A DNA stretch of 64,000 nt from Gossypium raimondii (GCF_025698545.1 NC_068576.1:48353890-48417889); one strand, 5' to 3'; positions 11,497-22,999 are shown, numbered from the stretch's first letter. Program-made: numbers and translations. The notes: generated from the letters alone by a model not told the origin.

Positions 11497-11886
11497 TGGT
11501 AAACAATATCAAATTAAAGTGTTTGTATTTTAGAAACCAAATATTTTACTTCAATTTTTTAATTTCGTCACTCAAAAAAGAAATTAATTAAATTACTCAC
11601 TTCACTCGTAAAAAGTAATGAAACGCTTGCTTACTATGTATTTCCATGTAAGTCATTCTAAAATTAGGATAAACTACCTATTACTTACTCTAATTAGGAG
11701 TCATTCATATTTTGGCCACTCAAAACAATGCGTGAAGATACATTGCTAGTCTTCATGTTATCATTTAATGGTGGAGTGATTAATTTGATCAATTTCTTTT
11801 TTGAAGTGACTAAATTAAAAAAAAAAATTGAGGTGATCAAAATAGGGACAATAATTATTTAGAGTGACTAATGGGATAGTTTACCC
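11497..11886. mobile_element. Fold-back MITE with GGTAAACTAT-type ends
   Basis: The right end reads, as its complement, GGGTAAACTATCCCATTAGT. A related word opens at 11667 (GGATAAACTACC), and a weaker one at 11497 (TGGTAAACAATATC). Arms around AATTTCGTCACTCAAAAAAG (about 11560) and its complement (about 11815) are inverted copies. The terminal word resembles that of the fold-back element at 2359-4639 (TGGTAAACTATAC in complement), so both may belong to one Mutator-like MITE family. Flanking TAAAATT-like bases may be a decayed target duplication. The element may be two nested copies. Confidence 0.5.
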
Positions 11887-12140
11887 TTAAAATTTTAACT
11901 TCATTTTTGTTTTAAATGTTAAAATGCTATAATCCTTTCTTCTTCTTCTAGTTTACTCTTTATAAATTTCTAAAACATATGAACACAAAAACCCAAATTA
12001 AAAACAAACCGGTAAGAGAATCAAAAGGTAAATAAAAGAAAACTCTTGAAACAAAATCTTCAAAATTGGAAAAACCCAACATCAAACTCCAACTTATGGT
12101 TACATAATACTGGGAATTAATTTTGACAAGTTGATGGTGC

Positions 12141-12967
12141 TGTAACAACCTAATTTTCAGTGGTATCGGAAACAGTGGTTCGAGACCACTAAATCTGACG
12201 AGTGAGTTCAAAAAAATTTATTATTTACTAATTATGATTTAAATGTGATTTTAGAAAGATTTGTGAAATAGTGATTTGAGTTTAGAAGGAATTATTAGGT
12301 TAATTGGTTTTGAAAACGGGGTATCGAGACCTCGATTTTATAAATCGAGCCATAAATATTTTTATAAATATTTACAGAGTGTCATTAAGTTAGTATTAAA
12401 TTTTTCTCAGAAAATTTTAACGTTTTAATAGTTAATTAAATAAGAAGGACTAAATTGAAAAAAATGCAAAACTTGTTAATTAAAGAAATAGTGATTAAAT
12501 AGCTTAAGTGGTGAATAAGGAAGGACCAAAAAGGCAATTAGACACTTATTAGAAGGCTGAAACGGCATGTGCAGAGAAAAATCTTGAAATTGGATGAATT
12601 AGGGGCAAAATGGTCATTTGGAAATTAAGGTAAAAATTAAAACAATGACTAAATTGAAAATCTAGACATTTCTTCATCAATCTTCAGCCAAAAACACCAT
12701 AGAAGAGTCTCTCAAAAGCTGGTTTTTCATATTTTTACACCATGTGAGTTCAATTCTTGCTCTTTTCTTGAAATTTTTGTATTTTTAAGACTTTTACAGC
12801 TAGGTCCAATTATCTATTTCATTAGTTTTTTATTTTATGAGTAATTTTGAAAGTTATCATTGATGAGTGCTGGATGTTTGTGATAAATTAATATGGATTT
12901 AGGGCTTTAGTTTTGTTATATGATGATTTTATAAAGTGAATTTGATAGATATTGATTTTAAGACTAA
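12141..12967 (+). mobile_element. LTR-like element fragment, 5' part, cut by a Harbinger insertion
   Basis: It starts TGTAACAACCTAATTTTCAG and carries the terminal hairpin AGTGGT-TCGAG-ACCACT. The sequence continues to a TAA at 12965-12967, where the Harbinger element begins. A second copy lies in reverse at about 45255-46799 and continues past this breakpoint, confirming the interruption. The 3' part was not found on the far side of the Harbinger sequence. Confidence 0.65.
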
Positions 12968-13017
12968 GGGCTAGTTTGGATGGGCGGTGTGTTTACCTCC
13001 GCTGAGGTTAAAAACAG

Positions 13018-13082
13018 CGGTGGCGGTGAGATTAGTTACTGTAGCGGTGAGATTGGGTACTGTAGCGGTGAGATTAGAAATA
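13018..13082. repeat. Subterminal repeats of the Harbinger element
   Basis: GCGGTGAGATT is repeated at short intervals (about 13023, 13043, 13065), most copies preceded by TACTGTA. Subterminal repeats like these often serve as transposase binding sites; that role is inferred. Confidence 0.6.
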
Positions 13083-13599
13083 ATGGTGGAGTGTGTGTTT
13101 GGATTCAAACGCAGCTGTAGCGGTGAGGTGAGAATGAAAAATGACTATTAAGGACATCAGATTAGAATTGATATATAATAGGAGTTATTTAAATTATTTT
13201 ACTTTTTTAAAATTATTAAAATATGCAAATTCATTTAATAAAAAATTAAAATGTATCTTCCAATATTTTAATGAATTATATAATTAATTTAAATTAATTA
13301 TTAGATAAAATGATAATTATTTTTAATTTTTTTATAGTTATAATTAAATTTTTTTATAACAATGATAAATATTATTTTCACAAATAATAATATTATACTT
13401 GGATCTAATTTTGAAGTATCTAAGCAGATGATTTTAATAAAAAATATAGTAACATAAGACATAACAAGTTTCATTATTACTAGAAATTAGGTTATGATAC
13501 AAAATGTGTTTACAAATATTGATTCATTAAACTAGTTGCAATGGTTTCCTTAACATTGTGATTTCAAGGTCACTTTCTCGTTAGAAGAACTCGATTCAC

Positions 13600-14945
13600 C
13601 TCATCAAACCGGCTTGAAGAGACGGCATGTCCAGTATATTCTCAAATTCTCGAAAATCCTCATCATTTGACCAAGCATGTCTTGAATGTAATTATGCAAA
13701 ACCATTGTTGCAATAACTATTAAAACTTGCTTGTCGAATGAATAACTTGAATATCTCTAAATATTGGCCATTTTTTCCACACTCCAAATGTTCGTTCAAT
13801 CACAGAGCGTAACGAAGAATGGGCATGATTAAAGATTTCTTTTTTCCCAAATACTTGATGATTACCTCGACGAAAATCAGGTAAATGATATCGTTCCCCC
13901 CTATATTGACCTAGAAAACCTGCCATTTGTGGATATCCGGAATCCACAAGATAATATTTTCCTGCAAAAAAAAGTAAAACATAATATCAAGTTTAAAAAT
14001 AAATTAAAAATTTTAATATTTTTTATGTAAAAAGTAATTAAAAAATTAAAGTTCGACCTGGTGGAGGGTGTGGAAACTTCAACTCTTGCTTTCTAAGTGC
14101 TTGCAAAAAAATTCTACTATCATGTGTTGTTCCTTCCCAACCAGGAAATGCAAAAATAAAGCACATGTTGAAGTCACAAGCTGCCATAATATTTTGAGTT
14201 GGTTCACCTTTCCGTTCGATATAAGGTATTTGAGAAGAAGGCGAAATGCATGCTTTTATGTGTGTTCCATCTATGGCCCCAATACAATCCTTTAAAATAA
14301 ATACAAGTAATGAGATAAAAGTTAGAAATAATTTATGTTTTAAAAATATAAAGATTGTGTAAATTTTACCTTAAAGTGAGGCCAATATCTTGTATCATGT
14401 CGAATATGGTTCGGTACTTCCTCGAATTGACCTTCAATGGGTTTAATCGTGTCTATTCCTATTCGAGCAAATATATGCAACATATCAGTAAAAATTCGAC
14501 TAACAGTTTCCCCAGATCGTTGAAATCGCTCTGTTGCATTTGAATTTGATTCTTTATTTCCAAGAATGTACAATGATAATGCTAACTTCTCCATCGCCGA
14601 TACTTTCCCATTCTTTAAGCCATAATTTGTTTGCAAATCATGCAACAATCTGTGAAATATATTTTTTGGCATCCTAAAACTAATCATGCAACGATCATCG
14701 TGCCCATTTAATACTTCCTCCACCCACATTTGACCCAGTATAATTTGAATCCATACGCGTTGCATAGTGAAATAAGTTTCATGGTGTACCAATACACTGC
14801 TTAACACATATTCTTCCTCATTATGATAATTGTTGTGCTCAACTTGGGTAACAATTGTGGCTATTCTTCGTTGAGCTTCTTCACTTAATTCAGAGGTATC
14901 ATAATTCATATCAAAACTATTATACATATTGTTAAATTCATCCAT
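13600..14945 (-). pseudogene. Harbinger DDE transposase, frameshifted near its C-terminus
   Basis: Three exons on the minus strand can be read: 14945-14370, 14289-14058 and 13961 to about 13735, all with GT...AG introns and in phase. Exon 1 gives 192 residues of the plant harbinger N-terminal region. Exon 2 carries IGAIDGTHIKA and later FPGWEGTTHDSR. Exon 3 carries VDSGYP and RSVIERTFGVWK. The three catalytic acids of the family (Asp in DGTH, Asp in DSGYP, Glu in IERTFG) are all present. After SVIERTFG the frame is lost twice (near 13735 and near 13690), while the usual C-terminal sequence can still be followed in other frames down to about 13600. The enzyme would cut and join the element's ends. 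Decay looks recent. Confidence 0.85.
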
Positions 14946-15111
14946 AACCTGAAAAAGTAATCAAATGAAAATAAATCCTTTAAAATCTCGTGACATTCTA
15001 TACAACACAGAAACTTGATTAAAAGCATAACATAAAAATACCAAACATAAAAAGTAGCATACATTAGTTTTACATATAAAAAAGTAGTTTAGTTATATTA
15101 CAATAATATTT

Positions 15112-16252
15112 CTAAGGAGCTGATGGTGGAGGTGGTTGATGGTATGGTTGGAAGGGAAATGAGGATGTTGCTACCAAGGATGAAAATGATGCAATTGGAT
15201 TTTGTTCAGCATACTCACGTCGAAGCCACCAAACCCTATCATCTGGATCTAAGTTCAAAAACATTTCTCGTTTCACCGGTATTTGGAACATTTTGGTGGC
15301 AAAATAGTACAGTTCATCTCTTTTTGGAATTTCATCTCCCAAAGCACGCAAAGCATCCATTGCATTTGAAATAGTATATTGAGAGTGAGGAAAAATAATT
15401 TCATTCACTGACTTCCTTGGACTAGCCATACTCTCACACAATTTCTCAATCTGAGTAGTTAATGTATTTCTTGATGATTTTCTACTTGAACTTGATTTTT
15501 TTCCCTTACCGTGTACAGCCCCAAGTGTTTGCTTTCTTCGATTAGGGATTTCATGAGAAGGGTTTGATGGTACCTCATCAGGGGGAATACCTTCATTCTC
15601 GTTACTATGTTCATCTGAATCACCAAATCCCTCATAAGGTGCATCATCTCCCATAGGAACCCCACTTGGAAGAACACCAGACCAAGGTGCCCTTGCGTTC
15701 TCTCCGGTGGCTACAATGCCACCAAACATTTGCCACATTAACTCATTCAATCGTGGCTCAATTCCTTTCTTCTTAAATCCTTTAAAATCAGGATTTTCCT
15801 ACATAAAATGCTAAATGTTAAATGTTATACTACGAGTTTTATAATTGTAAATTATTAATTTCAATAAACTTTATGCATTAAAATAATGATAAAGTGAACA
15901 CTAACCTGTATTTTTGCAGCCCACCATTCTTCGGTAGCATCGACCGTCTTTTTAGTTGGACACCATCCAATACCTGTAGATTCCTTAAGCAACTCCCTCC
16001 ATAACCTCCATTCCTTTTTTAATGTATCCCACTTATTTTTCAATTGAGGTTTTCCATAATTTTTTGTGTTTTTGCTTGAAAAAGAGCAATGACATTTTCC
16101 CATCCTTTTGAGTTTAGATGAGTTGTCGGTCTATTACCAGCATTGACTTCATTCACGCAAAGTTCACAAATTATCAATGTCAGCTCATCATCCCAAACAG
16201 CTTTTGTTGCTAAGCTACTATCTCCTTCCACAAAATTTCGTGTCTTTACCAT
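15112..16252 (-). pseudogene. Harbinger Myb/SANT-like DNA-binding protein, one frameshift
   Basis: Exon 1 is 16252-15906 and exon 2 is 15798-15112, with GT...AG borders. The start MVKTRNFVEGDSS leads into a Trp-rich helical domain (WDDELTLIICELC, GWENVIALF, LKNKWDTLKKEW). This is the Myb/SANT-like fold of Harbinger accessory proteins, which helps the transposase enter the nucleus and bind DNA. The frame is lost once in the A-rich run near 16070. Exon 2 encodes an acidic and Ser/Lys-rich linker (GKGKKSSSSRKSSR), a helical C-terminal part, and a Pro-rich tail. It sits 166 bp upstream of the transposase start and reads the same way. Confidence 0.8.
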
Positions 16253-16384
16253 CTATTGTCATTGATATAATTCAGTCAATGTGCTAGCATTCACCAAGAA
16301 GCATAGAGAACATACATAGTCTATAAGTTATTTTAGACGTCTCCCAATGCTAATCTTTATCTAGCCACACCCAAAAAAAACTGG

Positions 16385-17290
16385 TGTAACACCCCTTACC
16401 CGAGACCGTTTCCGGAATCGAGCACGAGGCATTACTTAGCTTATCTTACTAATTCGGGGCATAAAAATTTGTTTTGAAAATTAATTTCACTGTTTACAGT
16501 AATCTGCCCAATTGCGCAGCAGTTACTAAATTGATTATAACTCGAGCTACGAGACTTGAAATTTAATTCCGTAAATTTTCCCTAAAACTAGACTCATATA
16601 TCTTTCTACCATAAAATTTTCAGAATTTTTGGTTTGGCCAATTAGTACAGTTTATTAGTTAAAGTCTCCCCTGTTTCTTCACTCGACTGTCCTGACCTCT
16701 TGCCACTAAAAATAAATTTTCTCATTATAGGATTTTAATATGATATTACCACTTGTTTCTACAGAAAATAGACTCAATAAGGATTCTATACATGTAAACT
16801 AAAACTCATAACTATTTTTATACTATTTTTAGTGATTTTCTAAACTCAGAACAGGGGACTCCAAAAACAGTGATGACCCTGTCTCACTAAAATTCACATA
16901 TTTTAAAATATAAATTTCTTTTTTCTAAACCGTTATTTTTATATAAAAATAGACTCAATAATATTTCATTTCATATATCATTCACCCTCTAATTCATTTT
17001 ATAGTATCCTAGGTGATTTTTCAAATTCACGTCACTGTTGCTGCCTGAATTCTGTTTCGTTTGCTCTCTGTTTCTTCTTTCTTTCCCCTGCTTCGGATAC
17101 TTCTGTGTTTCTTTTTCTTTTTACTTTCTTTTGTTTTATATATATAATATAATATATTAATAATAATATAATAATATATATTAACTAAAATATCTTTAAC
17201 ATTATCCTATTAACAAATGCTAATTTTTTTTATCTATTTTAGAATGATTTGACAAAAACTATAAATTAAAATACTCAAATAAATTTTCTT
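16385..17290 (-). mobile_element. TGTAACA-type LTR fragment, 3' part, reverse
   Basis: It starts TGTAACACCCCTTACCCGAG, the complement of the 3' end of copy E1. Sequence at 16600-16740 matches, in complement, the E1 block near 6790-6900 (ACAGTTTATT, CAATTAGTACAGT). It runs into a TTTCTTTTTCTTTTTAC tract and an ATATA-rich stretch near 17140-17180. The rest of the element is absent. Confidence 0.65.
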
Positions 17291-17422
17291 CTAAAGTTGG
17301 AGGACTAAAAAGGTTATTATGCCGAAAAAAAAATAATAAAACAGATAAACGTGTGGAATTTGACTCGGCGGAGCCACCGAGGGGAGAAAAAAAAGGAAGA
17401 AAAGCTCTTAAGGTTCTGCCCA

Positions 17423-17509
17423 ATGACGCATATTTCTCCTTTCATTGCCTTTAGGTTCTGCTATACCAAGGTTGGTGGCAAAAGTAAAGGGACCAAAAAC
17501 AAGTCCAAG
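17423..17509 (+). CDS. Possible isolated first exon, unrecognised
   Basis: An ATG frame of 29 codons (MTHISPFIAFRF, then a Gly/Lys-rich VGGKSKGTKNKSK) ends exactly at AAG|GTGAGC, a good donor, in a stretch less AT-rich than its surroundings. No matching downstream exon could be found with confidence, and the bHLH relic 1.2 kb downstream does not obviously belong to it. It may be a relic, a 5' exon of an unrecognised gene, or chance. Confidence 0.25.
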
Positions 17510-18713
17510 GTGAGCTTTTTACTCAATTTTGTCATTACCAGTGGAATCTGAAATTTCATTTTTTGGTTATAGTTTGGGTTTGTCTACAATGGAATAAATC
17601 TGAGTTCTTTGTTGTTTAAAAAATGTTAAAAATTCGGCGCTTTATAATTTATATCACTCTCATTTGGTTTCTGTTCTTTAATGAGTGTTAAGTGTTTGAT
17701 TGCTTGTGTTTCATACTTCTCCGAGCTCTACTTTTCAATGTAAAATTGTTGCGAAGAAGAATGATAGGAATGTATATGAGAAGCTAATAATCTCTTCCCT
17801 TGATCAGGCTGAGATTTTAAGACAAAAAAGATATTGCAGGAATATGTTCTTCGTGTGATAATTGTGGGGACTAATTGTTGGATATTGGCAAACATAGTTA
17901 TTTCTTCTTTGAATTTTTGACTTTTTGTTTGAATTCTTTATTGTTAGTAAGTTAAGCCATCTCTCTCATATTTACAAATGGCAAAAAAAAGGGAAAGAAC
18001 ACTGATGTGGTCATCATCATGTTTCAAATGTCACAAATTTGTCAAACAATGGACTTTGGTCATTCAGTTTCTTCTTCTACAATAGGAAACTTATTAGGTA
18101 ATAAAATAATATGCATAATGTAATCTTAGAATTGTATTGATGCTTATTGCGTGTCCCTTGATGGAGTTAGTCGTTTGATTTCTAGTTCTTATTGATGGAG
18201 TTAGTCGTTTGATGGTGGTTTGTAGTATGTCAGAAGAGCGATAACTAGTTTTCATTCAATTGTGGTATGTTTTATCCTTAAACTAGTTTTCATTCAATTG
18301 TGGTTTGTAGTATGGGGGCAGTTCACTCCTCAAAACTTTTGTGATGTTATATTTTCAGATGCTCATTCAGTTTCTTCTTCTACAATAGGAAACTAAAGCA
18401 TGTAGTTAGTTTAAGCTTTTGCTGCTTAAGGTGGGTCTAATTGTGTTCTGTGATATTTATAGTTGTGTAACTTGTGTTAGGCATGAAGACATATAGCAAA
18501 CCTGCTAAACTTGTTCATATTACTACAAACTTTTGTTGTTTCGTTTGTTTAGTTGTGCTTTGTTTTGTTTTTGATAGTTTTAGTTTTTGAGGGTTTGAGA
18601 CATGAATACAGCATTGCTGGAGACATGAATATGGATGGTATTATTACTGTTTTTTTTATTTTATCAGGTTTCTTTCATTAGATAATAATGTTTTAATTAT
18701 GTTGATTTATATA
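17510..18713. other. Non-coding stretch with short direct duplications
   Basis: No gene is visible. Three phrases occur twice: CATTCAGTTTCTTCTTCTAC (18060 and 18364), GATGGAGTTAGTCGTTTGAT (about 18161 and 18194) and AACTAGTTTTCATTCAATTG (about 18245 and 18281). The duplications look recent, because the copies are nearly identical. Confidence 0.55.
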
Positions 18714-18849
18714 GGTTAGAAGGAGAAAATCGGTGAAAGAATGAAGTATCGCAAGATTTAGTACCGGATGTAACAAAATCACAGACATAAAGTCGGTCTC
18801 ATTGAATGAAATCATCAATTATGTTCAATCTCTTCAACGGCAAGTAGAG
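18714..18849 (+). pseudogene. bHLH transcription factor exon relic
   Basis: Reading across frames gives pieces of the basic-helix-loop-helix domain of the plant BEE/HBI1/CIB type: KIGERMK, then QDLVP, then NEIINYVQSLQRQVE. The last piece ends at GAG|GTAAAA, the conserved donor after QVE in this family. At least two small indels break the frame between the basic region and helix 2, and TAG and TAA stops appear in frame. No flanking exons of the family were seen. It is a fragment of a once functional or retro-copied gene and cannot make the domain now. Confidence 0.7.
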
Positions 18850-19379
18850 GTAAAAAATAATGGAGAAATAACATATGGATTTGTGTTTAAAGGAAAAGCG
18901 AAACTACTTTCATACAATTCAAACACATATATAGAGTAGAAAAGAAGGGTTTTCACTTCATCGATCAAAGTTGAGAACAAGATTGATAGGATGAGTAGAA
19001 AAATATAGCTTCTTTGAGAGAGTTTGCTCTCTTTATTACGGTGGAGTTTTATTCTTGTCAATTGAAGAGCGGGGTTTTTGCATTTTGGGAATGAAATTAA
19101 CTTAATTTCTAAGGATAAAATGGTAAAATAATAAATAAAAGTAAGGCTATTTTGGTGCATTATAATGTCAATCTGACTTTGAAAGCCTCTAGCTGCTGCT
19201 ATTTGCTCCAACGAAAATCGGTGATCGGTGTGGTTGAAAAGCAACCTCACTGCATTGACAGCCTCAACCAAACACAAATGCAGTGAGTTTGGCACCACCT
19301 TTTCCTTTCAAACGTGCCTCACTGCCGTTTTACTTCAATCCAAAGGAGCACTAAATTGTGAAGAATTTAAGATTTAGGG
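18850..19379. other. Intergenic after the bHLH relic
   Basis: No bHLH downstream exon is recognisable. A stretch at 19160-19320 with CAACCTCACTGCATTGACAG and AAATGCAGTGAGTTTGGC may be a small non-autonomous DNA transposon, but its ends are unclear. The 154-codon minus-strand frame here has no protein features. Confidence 0.35.
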
Positions 19380-19921
19380 TTTGCTATTAAATTTTTATGT
19401 ATCAAAGGCTGTAAGATAGCCTAGAATACTTAGATAAATTGTCAATTGAGAAAATTTAGTTCATTTGGTAGGCTAATTACTAAGGGACTAAATTTCAAAA
19501 ACTATAAAAGTTGGGGTAATTGTGTAATTTTAAAATTTGTAGGGTACCAATTGTAAATTTAATTGAAACTTAAATACATGCTAATGCATGAATAATTTTA
19601 TATTTAAGATCAAGAGCCCGTAGATCAATGAGAAAAAGGGAATTTAACAGAATAATCCTTGAACTACTACAAACTTACAATTTAACCCAGGTAAGTTCGT
19701 ATGTTTGGATTTTAATGTTATATGTTAATTGATGAATGGTATTTTGTATTTATTCGTAACATTTTTTGAAAATAAAATTATTATTAAATTTATGAAATTG
19801 AATCAAGTGTTCGAAGTGAACGGAACGTATGATTGAGTACAGTCGTTCAGTGTAAAAGAGGAATTGACGGCAAAATTATCCAAGTAAATCGAGGTTCAGC
19901 ATTTGTTGCGAACTCTCGTGT

Positions 19922-20164
19922 TTTCTTTTCGTTTAGCTCTCATGAGCTTCAGTCAACTCATATGAGTTTCAGTTTGACCCTTCTGGGTTTCAGTTCAGCT
20001 CTTGTGAGCTTCAGTTTAACCCTAATGGGTTTCAGTTTAGCTATTTTGAGCTTCAGATTAACCCTTATAGGTTTTCGTTCAGCTCCTATGAGCTTCTGTT
20101 TAACCCTTACAGGTTTCCCTATAGCACTTATGTGCTTCAGTGCAACCTTCGTGCTTCTGTTAAC
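19922..20164 (+). repeat. 21-bp tandem hairpin array in E2
   Basis: About ten units of 21 bp each hold a short hairpin followed by TTCAG-like spacer. Stems alternate between two kinds: AGCTC/GAGCT (loops TCAT, TTGT, CTAT) and AACCC/GGGTT (loop TAAT). AACTC/GAGTT and AGCAC/GTGCT variants also occur. Because 21 is a multiple of three, the array happens to be open in frame, which explains a 120-codon ORF across it. Confidence 0.8.
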
Positions 20165-20809
20165 GATGTACTTAAATCTCTTAGACGTTCTCTGATTTGA
20201 CAAGGATTGGTAAGTGTCATATGGAATTAATGTGGAAGAATTTAAGTTATTGTTGATATTGAGCTCAAATAAGTGAATTCATCAATCGAAGTTGTGATTG
20301 GCAGGAAATGTTTGTAAGATGATTTACCTAAATGAATTATTATAGTATGTTCGGTAAGATTTATATTTAAAGCCAACGAACTTACTAAGCTTCATTAAGT
20401 TTACTATGTCATTTAATGTTCTTTGTAGATTTTCAAGAAGTTCGGAGGATCGGATCAACACATCGAGCCACACTATCCAGTTTGCTCCGGTAGATTTTGT
20501 TATACATTTTGTGGTTTATATGGCATCTATAGGGCTGAATTGAAGAAGAGCTAAATTTGAAGTATGGTTGTGAATGACTTATATATATTTGTTTGTATGC
20601 ATGTATTTAGTAGTAGATTTTGATAAATCAATGAATGGAGTTAATTTGGTAAGCTTAGGCAATTGAGTTTTGTGATGATATGTTATGTTTAAAACATGAT
20701 TTTGGCTTGTGTCGATTGCTTGATTTTGGGCTATTTGATGTATTGAAATGTTGTGTATAGGTTGATATAAAAAAGGGTGAGAAAAGTGGCCTTAAAATGG
20801 CCTATTTTC

Positions 20810-20945
20810 GTTCACACCAGCTGGGACACGGCTATGTGCCTCATATCAAATGCCCACACGGCCTAAGACACAGACGTGTCTCCTGGCCATGTGAGCCACA
20901 TAGCCGGCCACACGGGCATGTGTCCCCTGCTTCTAAGAAAATTTT
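20810..20945 (+). repeat. CACACGG/GTGTC-rich repeat in E2
   Basis: Repeated ACACGGC, GACACG, GACGTGTC and GGCATGTGTC words form several overlapping short inverted repeats. A longer version of the same array lies in reverse at 32615-33010. Confidence 0.65.
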
Positions 20946-21166
20946 TGAGATTTTGGAAAAAATTCCCTAAGTACCCGGTTTAGTCCCGATCCACTTCTAA
21001 GGTGAATATTGGGCCTCGAGGGTCCATCTAAGGGACAATATGAGTGTTTTATAACTAATTCTTGATATGTATAATAAAATTTGTGAAATGTTCGTATTTA
21101 ATCCGTAAAGTTCGGTAATACTCTGTAACTCTGTTCTGACGACGGATAAGGATTAAGGGTGTTATA

Positions 21167-22699
21167 GGTGCAGCAGTTGACGGTGTGCAGTGTAGTTTCA
21201 GATGTTGTTTCATATCTTTCCACACATTGATGGTAGTGTGTGCACTGTTATAAAGAGTTAACAATTTTGTCGTGGTAGTTTATTTTGATTTACTAAAGTA
21301 ACAAAATCACATTAATTTATTTGAAGATTAACTATCACTATTCAAGCTAAGTATAAAAATAGTTTGACAAGATAGAGTCACATTCCATCAATCATTTTAT
21401 ATAGTGTTTAACAAAATAAACATTAGTTGTTATCTCTTCAAATTATGTATAAATAATTGCAGTGTTTGAAGCAAGTCAATGGTGTGTTTGATTAAAGTTA
21501 TTGACTTAACATATCCAGAAAATATGTAATTTATCCTACACAAAAGACGCCAATTATCTTATACAAAAATAATTCAACATGTATAGCCAATTGAATGGCA
21601 GTTACTTCAAAAGAGAAAGAACAAAACATATCTTATTAAAATTATTCTTCATTCATGATCTTGAGAAGATTAATAAATTTGTTTTAGTGGTAATTTGACA
21701 TATTTTTTTTATCAAGCATTGTCAACTACAACATTTGAAAGGCTAGTATGTATGACTGGAATGCATCGACTCAAATATGTGTTGTAATGCGATGTTGTCT
21801 TTAGGAGGAGTCTAAAACACGTACTCTTTTCTTTTAATCGAAGTTTTGGCCCAATAGATTTTCTTGGAAAAGGTTTTTAAGGAGAAAAATTATAATGAAA
21901 ATTTGTAAGCTCTTCTTTCTTCGTTAAGTTTTTGTCTCATAGAGTTTTTTCTAAAGAAGATTTTGACAAGATATATTTTCATTGATGAATATCCAAAAGG
22001 AGCGTTATAAATATTTTCAGAAGTGGATTTCTTTTCAACTCTTATAGCCTAAATAAAAATATAAATCACTTTCCAACCCCTAAAACTCTTACGGAATTTA
22101 GGGTGCATTTAGTCGGTTGAATAATACATTATGGTCTGTAATGATATATTCTGGAATAACATTAAGTTATTTGGATCTTAACATTTTGAACATCTTATAA
22201 TCTCACATTCCCAAATGGTGGCAAGATGTCGACTTATTCCTGAGGTAATCTTAGATCACAAGTGTAATATTAAATTTTGGATTGATATACCCTTTACTTT
22301 TATTATTTTAATTAATTTAATCTCTTTTTCAAATGAAATTTAAGTATAAATAAAAATAAAATAAATATTTTTCTTAATGATGAAATAGTAGACGTCATAC
22401 TTTAAAATTAAAATTATTATATTTACTCCAATGATTATTATTAGTATGTTAAATATACTTTAATGAATTATTACAATTATAATTCATAAATTCATTTTAA
22501 CATTATATATTTACTTATTAATATATAATTTCTCATAAAAAATAAAAATTATAATAATTTATCAAAAATTGAGACTAATAAAAGTAAAGGATAATGTAAC
22601 GTACTAATATTACATTCTTATAATTGAAGCCTATACGTCATGTAGAAGCTTACAATACATGAGATAAAAAAAAGAATTATAAATCCCGTGGATAACATC
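21167..22699. other. Intergenic, AT-rich
   Basis: No gene is visible. The stretch at 22090-22620 begins GGTGCATTTAGTCGG, contains AATAACATTAAGTTATTTGG and ends in TACTAATATTACATTC; it may be a small transposon, but I could not assign ends. Confidence 0.4.
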
Positions 22700-22999
22700 T
22701 TTTGCCACTCATAAGCACATGTCAAGCAACGATTGGATGTCAAAGATGAACGTGGCAGATATGTAAATAATGTGAACTTGGTCCCCGATGATCATGTCTC
22801 AGCCAATAACAACAAAGAAAGAGATTATAGATAAAGGGATAAATCTTAATTCATCTCAACCGTTGGAGATCAAACAATCAAATCCAAGCTTTACTGACAA
22901 CCACACATGAATGGCAATATCATAGTACAAAGCTGAGGCTTAAGCCATGCACTACAACATTTACTTTCCCTTACCCATCCTTTCTTTCTCCCGGAAATC
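22700..22999 (+). promoter_or_regulatory. Upstream region of LHCA4 with light-gene-type motifs
   Basis: Within 260 bp of the ATG are an ACGTGGC word (about 22751), a CCAAT (about 22803) and GATAAAGGGATAAAT (about 22838), which resembles the paired I-box GATAA motifs of light-regulated genes. No clear TATAAA was found. Function is inferred from known photosynthesis promoters. Confidence 0.35.

Larger units (their letters stand above)
12968..16384 (-). mobile_element. PIF/Harbinger transposon, right end missing
   Basis: It has the two genes typical of plant Harbinger elements: a DDE transposase and a Myb/SANT-like protein, both on the minus strand. The left end is GGGCTAGTTTGGATGGGCGG at 12968, preceded by TAA, the usual 3-bp target type for this superfamily. 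GTAGCGGTGAGATT repeats lie just inside. The inverted copy of the end was not found before 16385, where an LTR fragment starts, so the right terminus is lost or displaced. Both genes carry frameshifts, so this copy is not autonomous. Confidence 0.85.
19380..21166 (+). mobile_element. TGTAACA-type LTR-like element, copy E2, left-truncated
   Basis: The 3' end reads GATTAAGGGTGTTATA, a one-base variant of the family terminus. A donor-like CCCAG|GTAAGTTCGT is at 19691, TTACTAAG at about 20382-20389 and an acceptor-like TTCTTTGTAG ends at 20428. CACACTATCC and TATGGCATCTATAGGG follow. The 5' terminus is missing; homology to the 5' region of E3 can be followed back to about 19425. There are two repeat arrays, at 19922-20164 and 20810-20945. 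No coding sequence. Confidence 0.65.

Noticed and set aside
12121..16400. Whole 12141-17290 region as one LTR retrotransposon with two LTRs
   Set aside because: The left piece is a forward 5' part and the right piece a reverse 3' part, so they cannot be paired LTRs; the genes between are Harbinger, not Gag-Pol.
19833..20195. 120-codon frame as a real repeat protein
   Set aside because: It runs through a 21-bp hairpin array inside an LTR-like element; the frame is open because the unit is a multiple of three.
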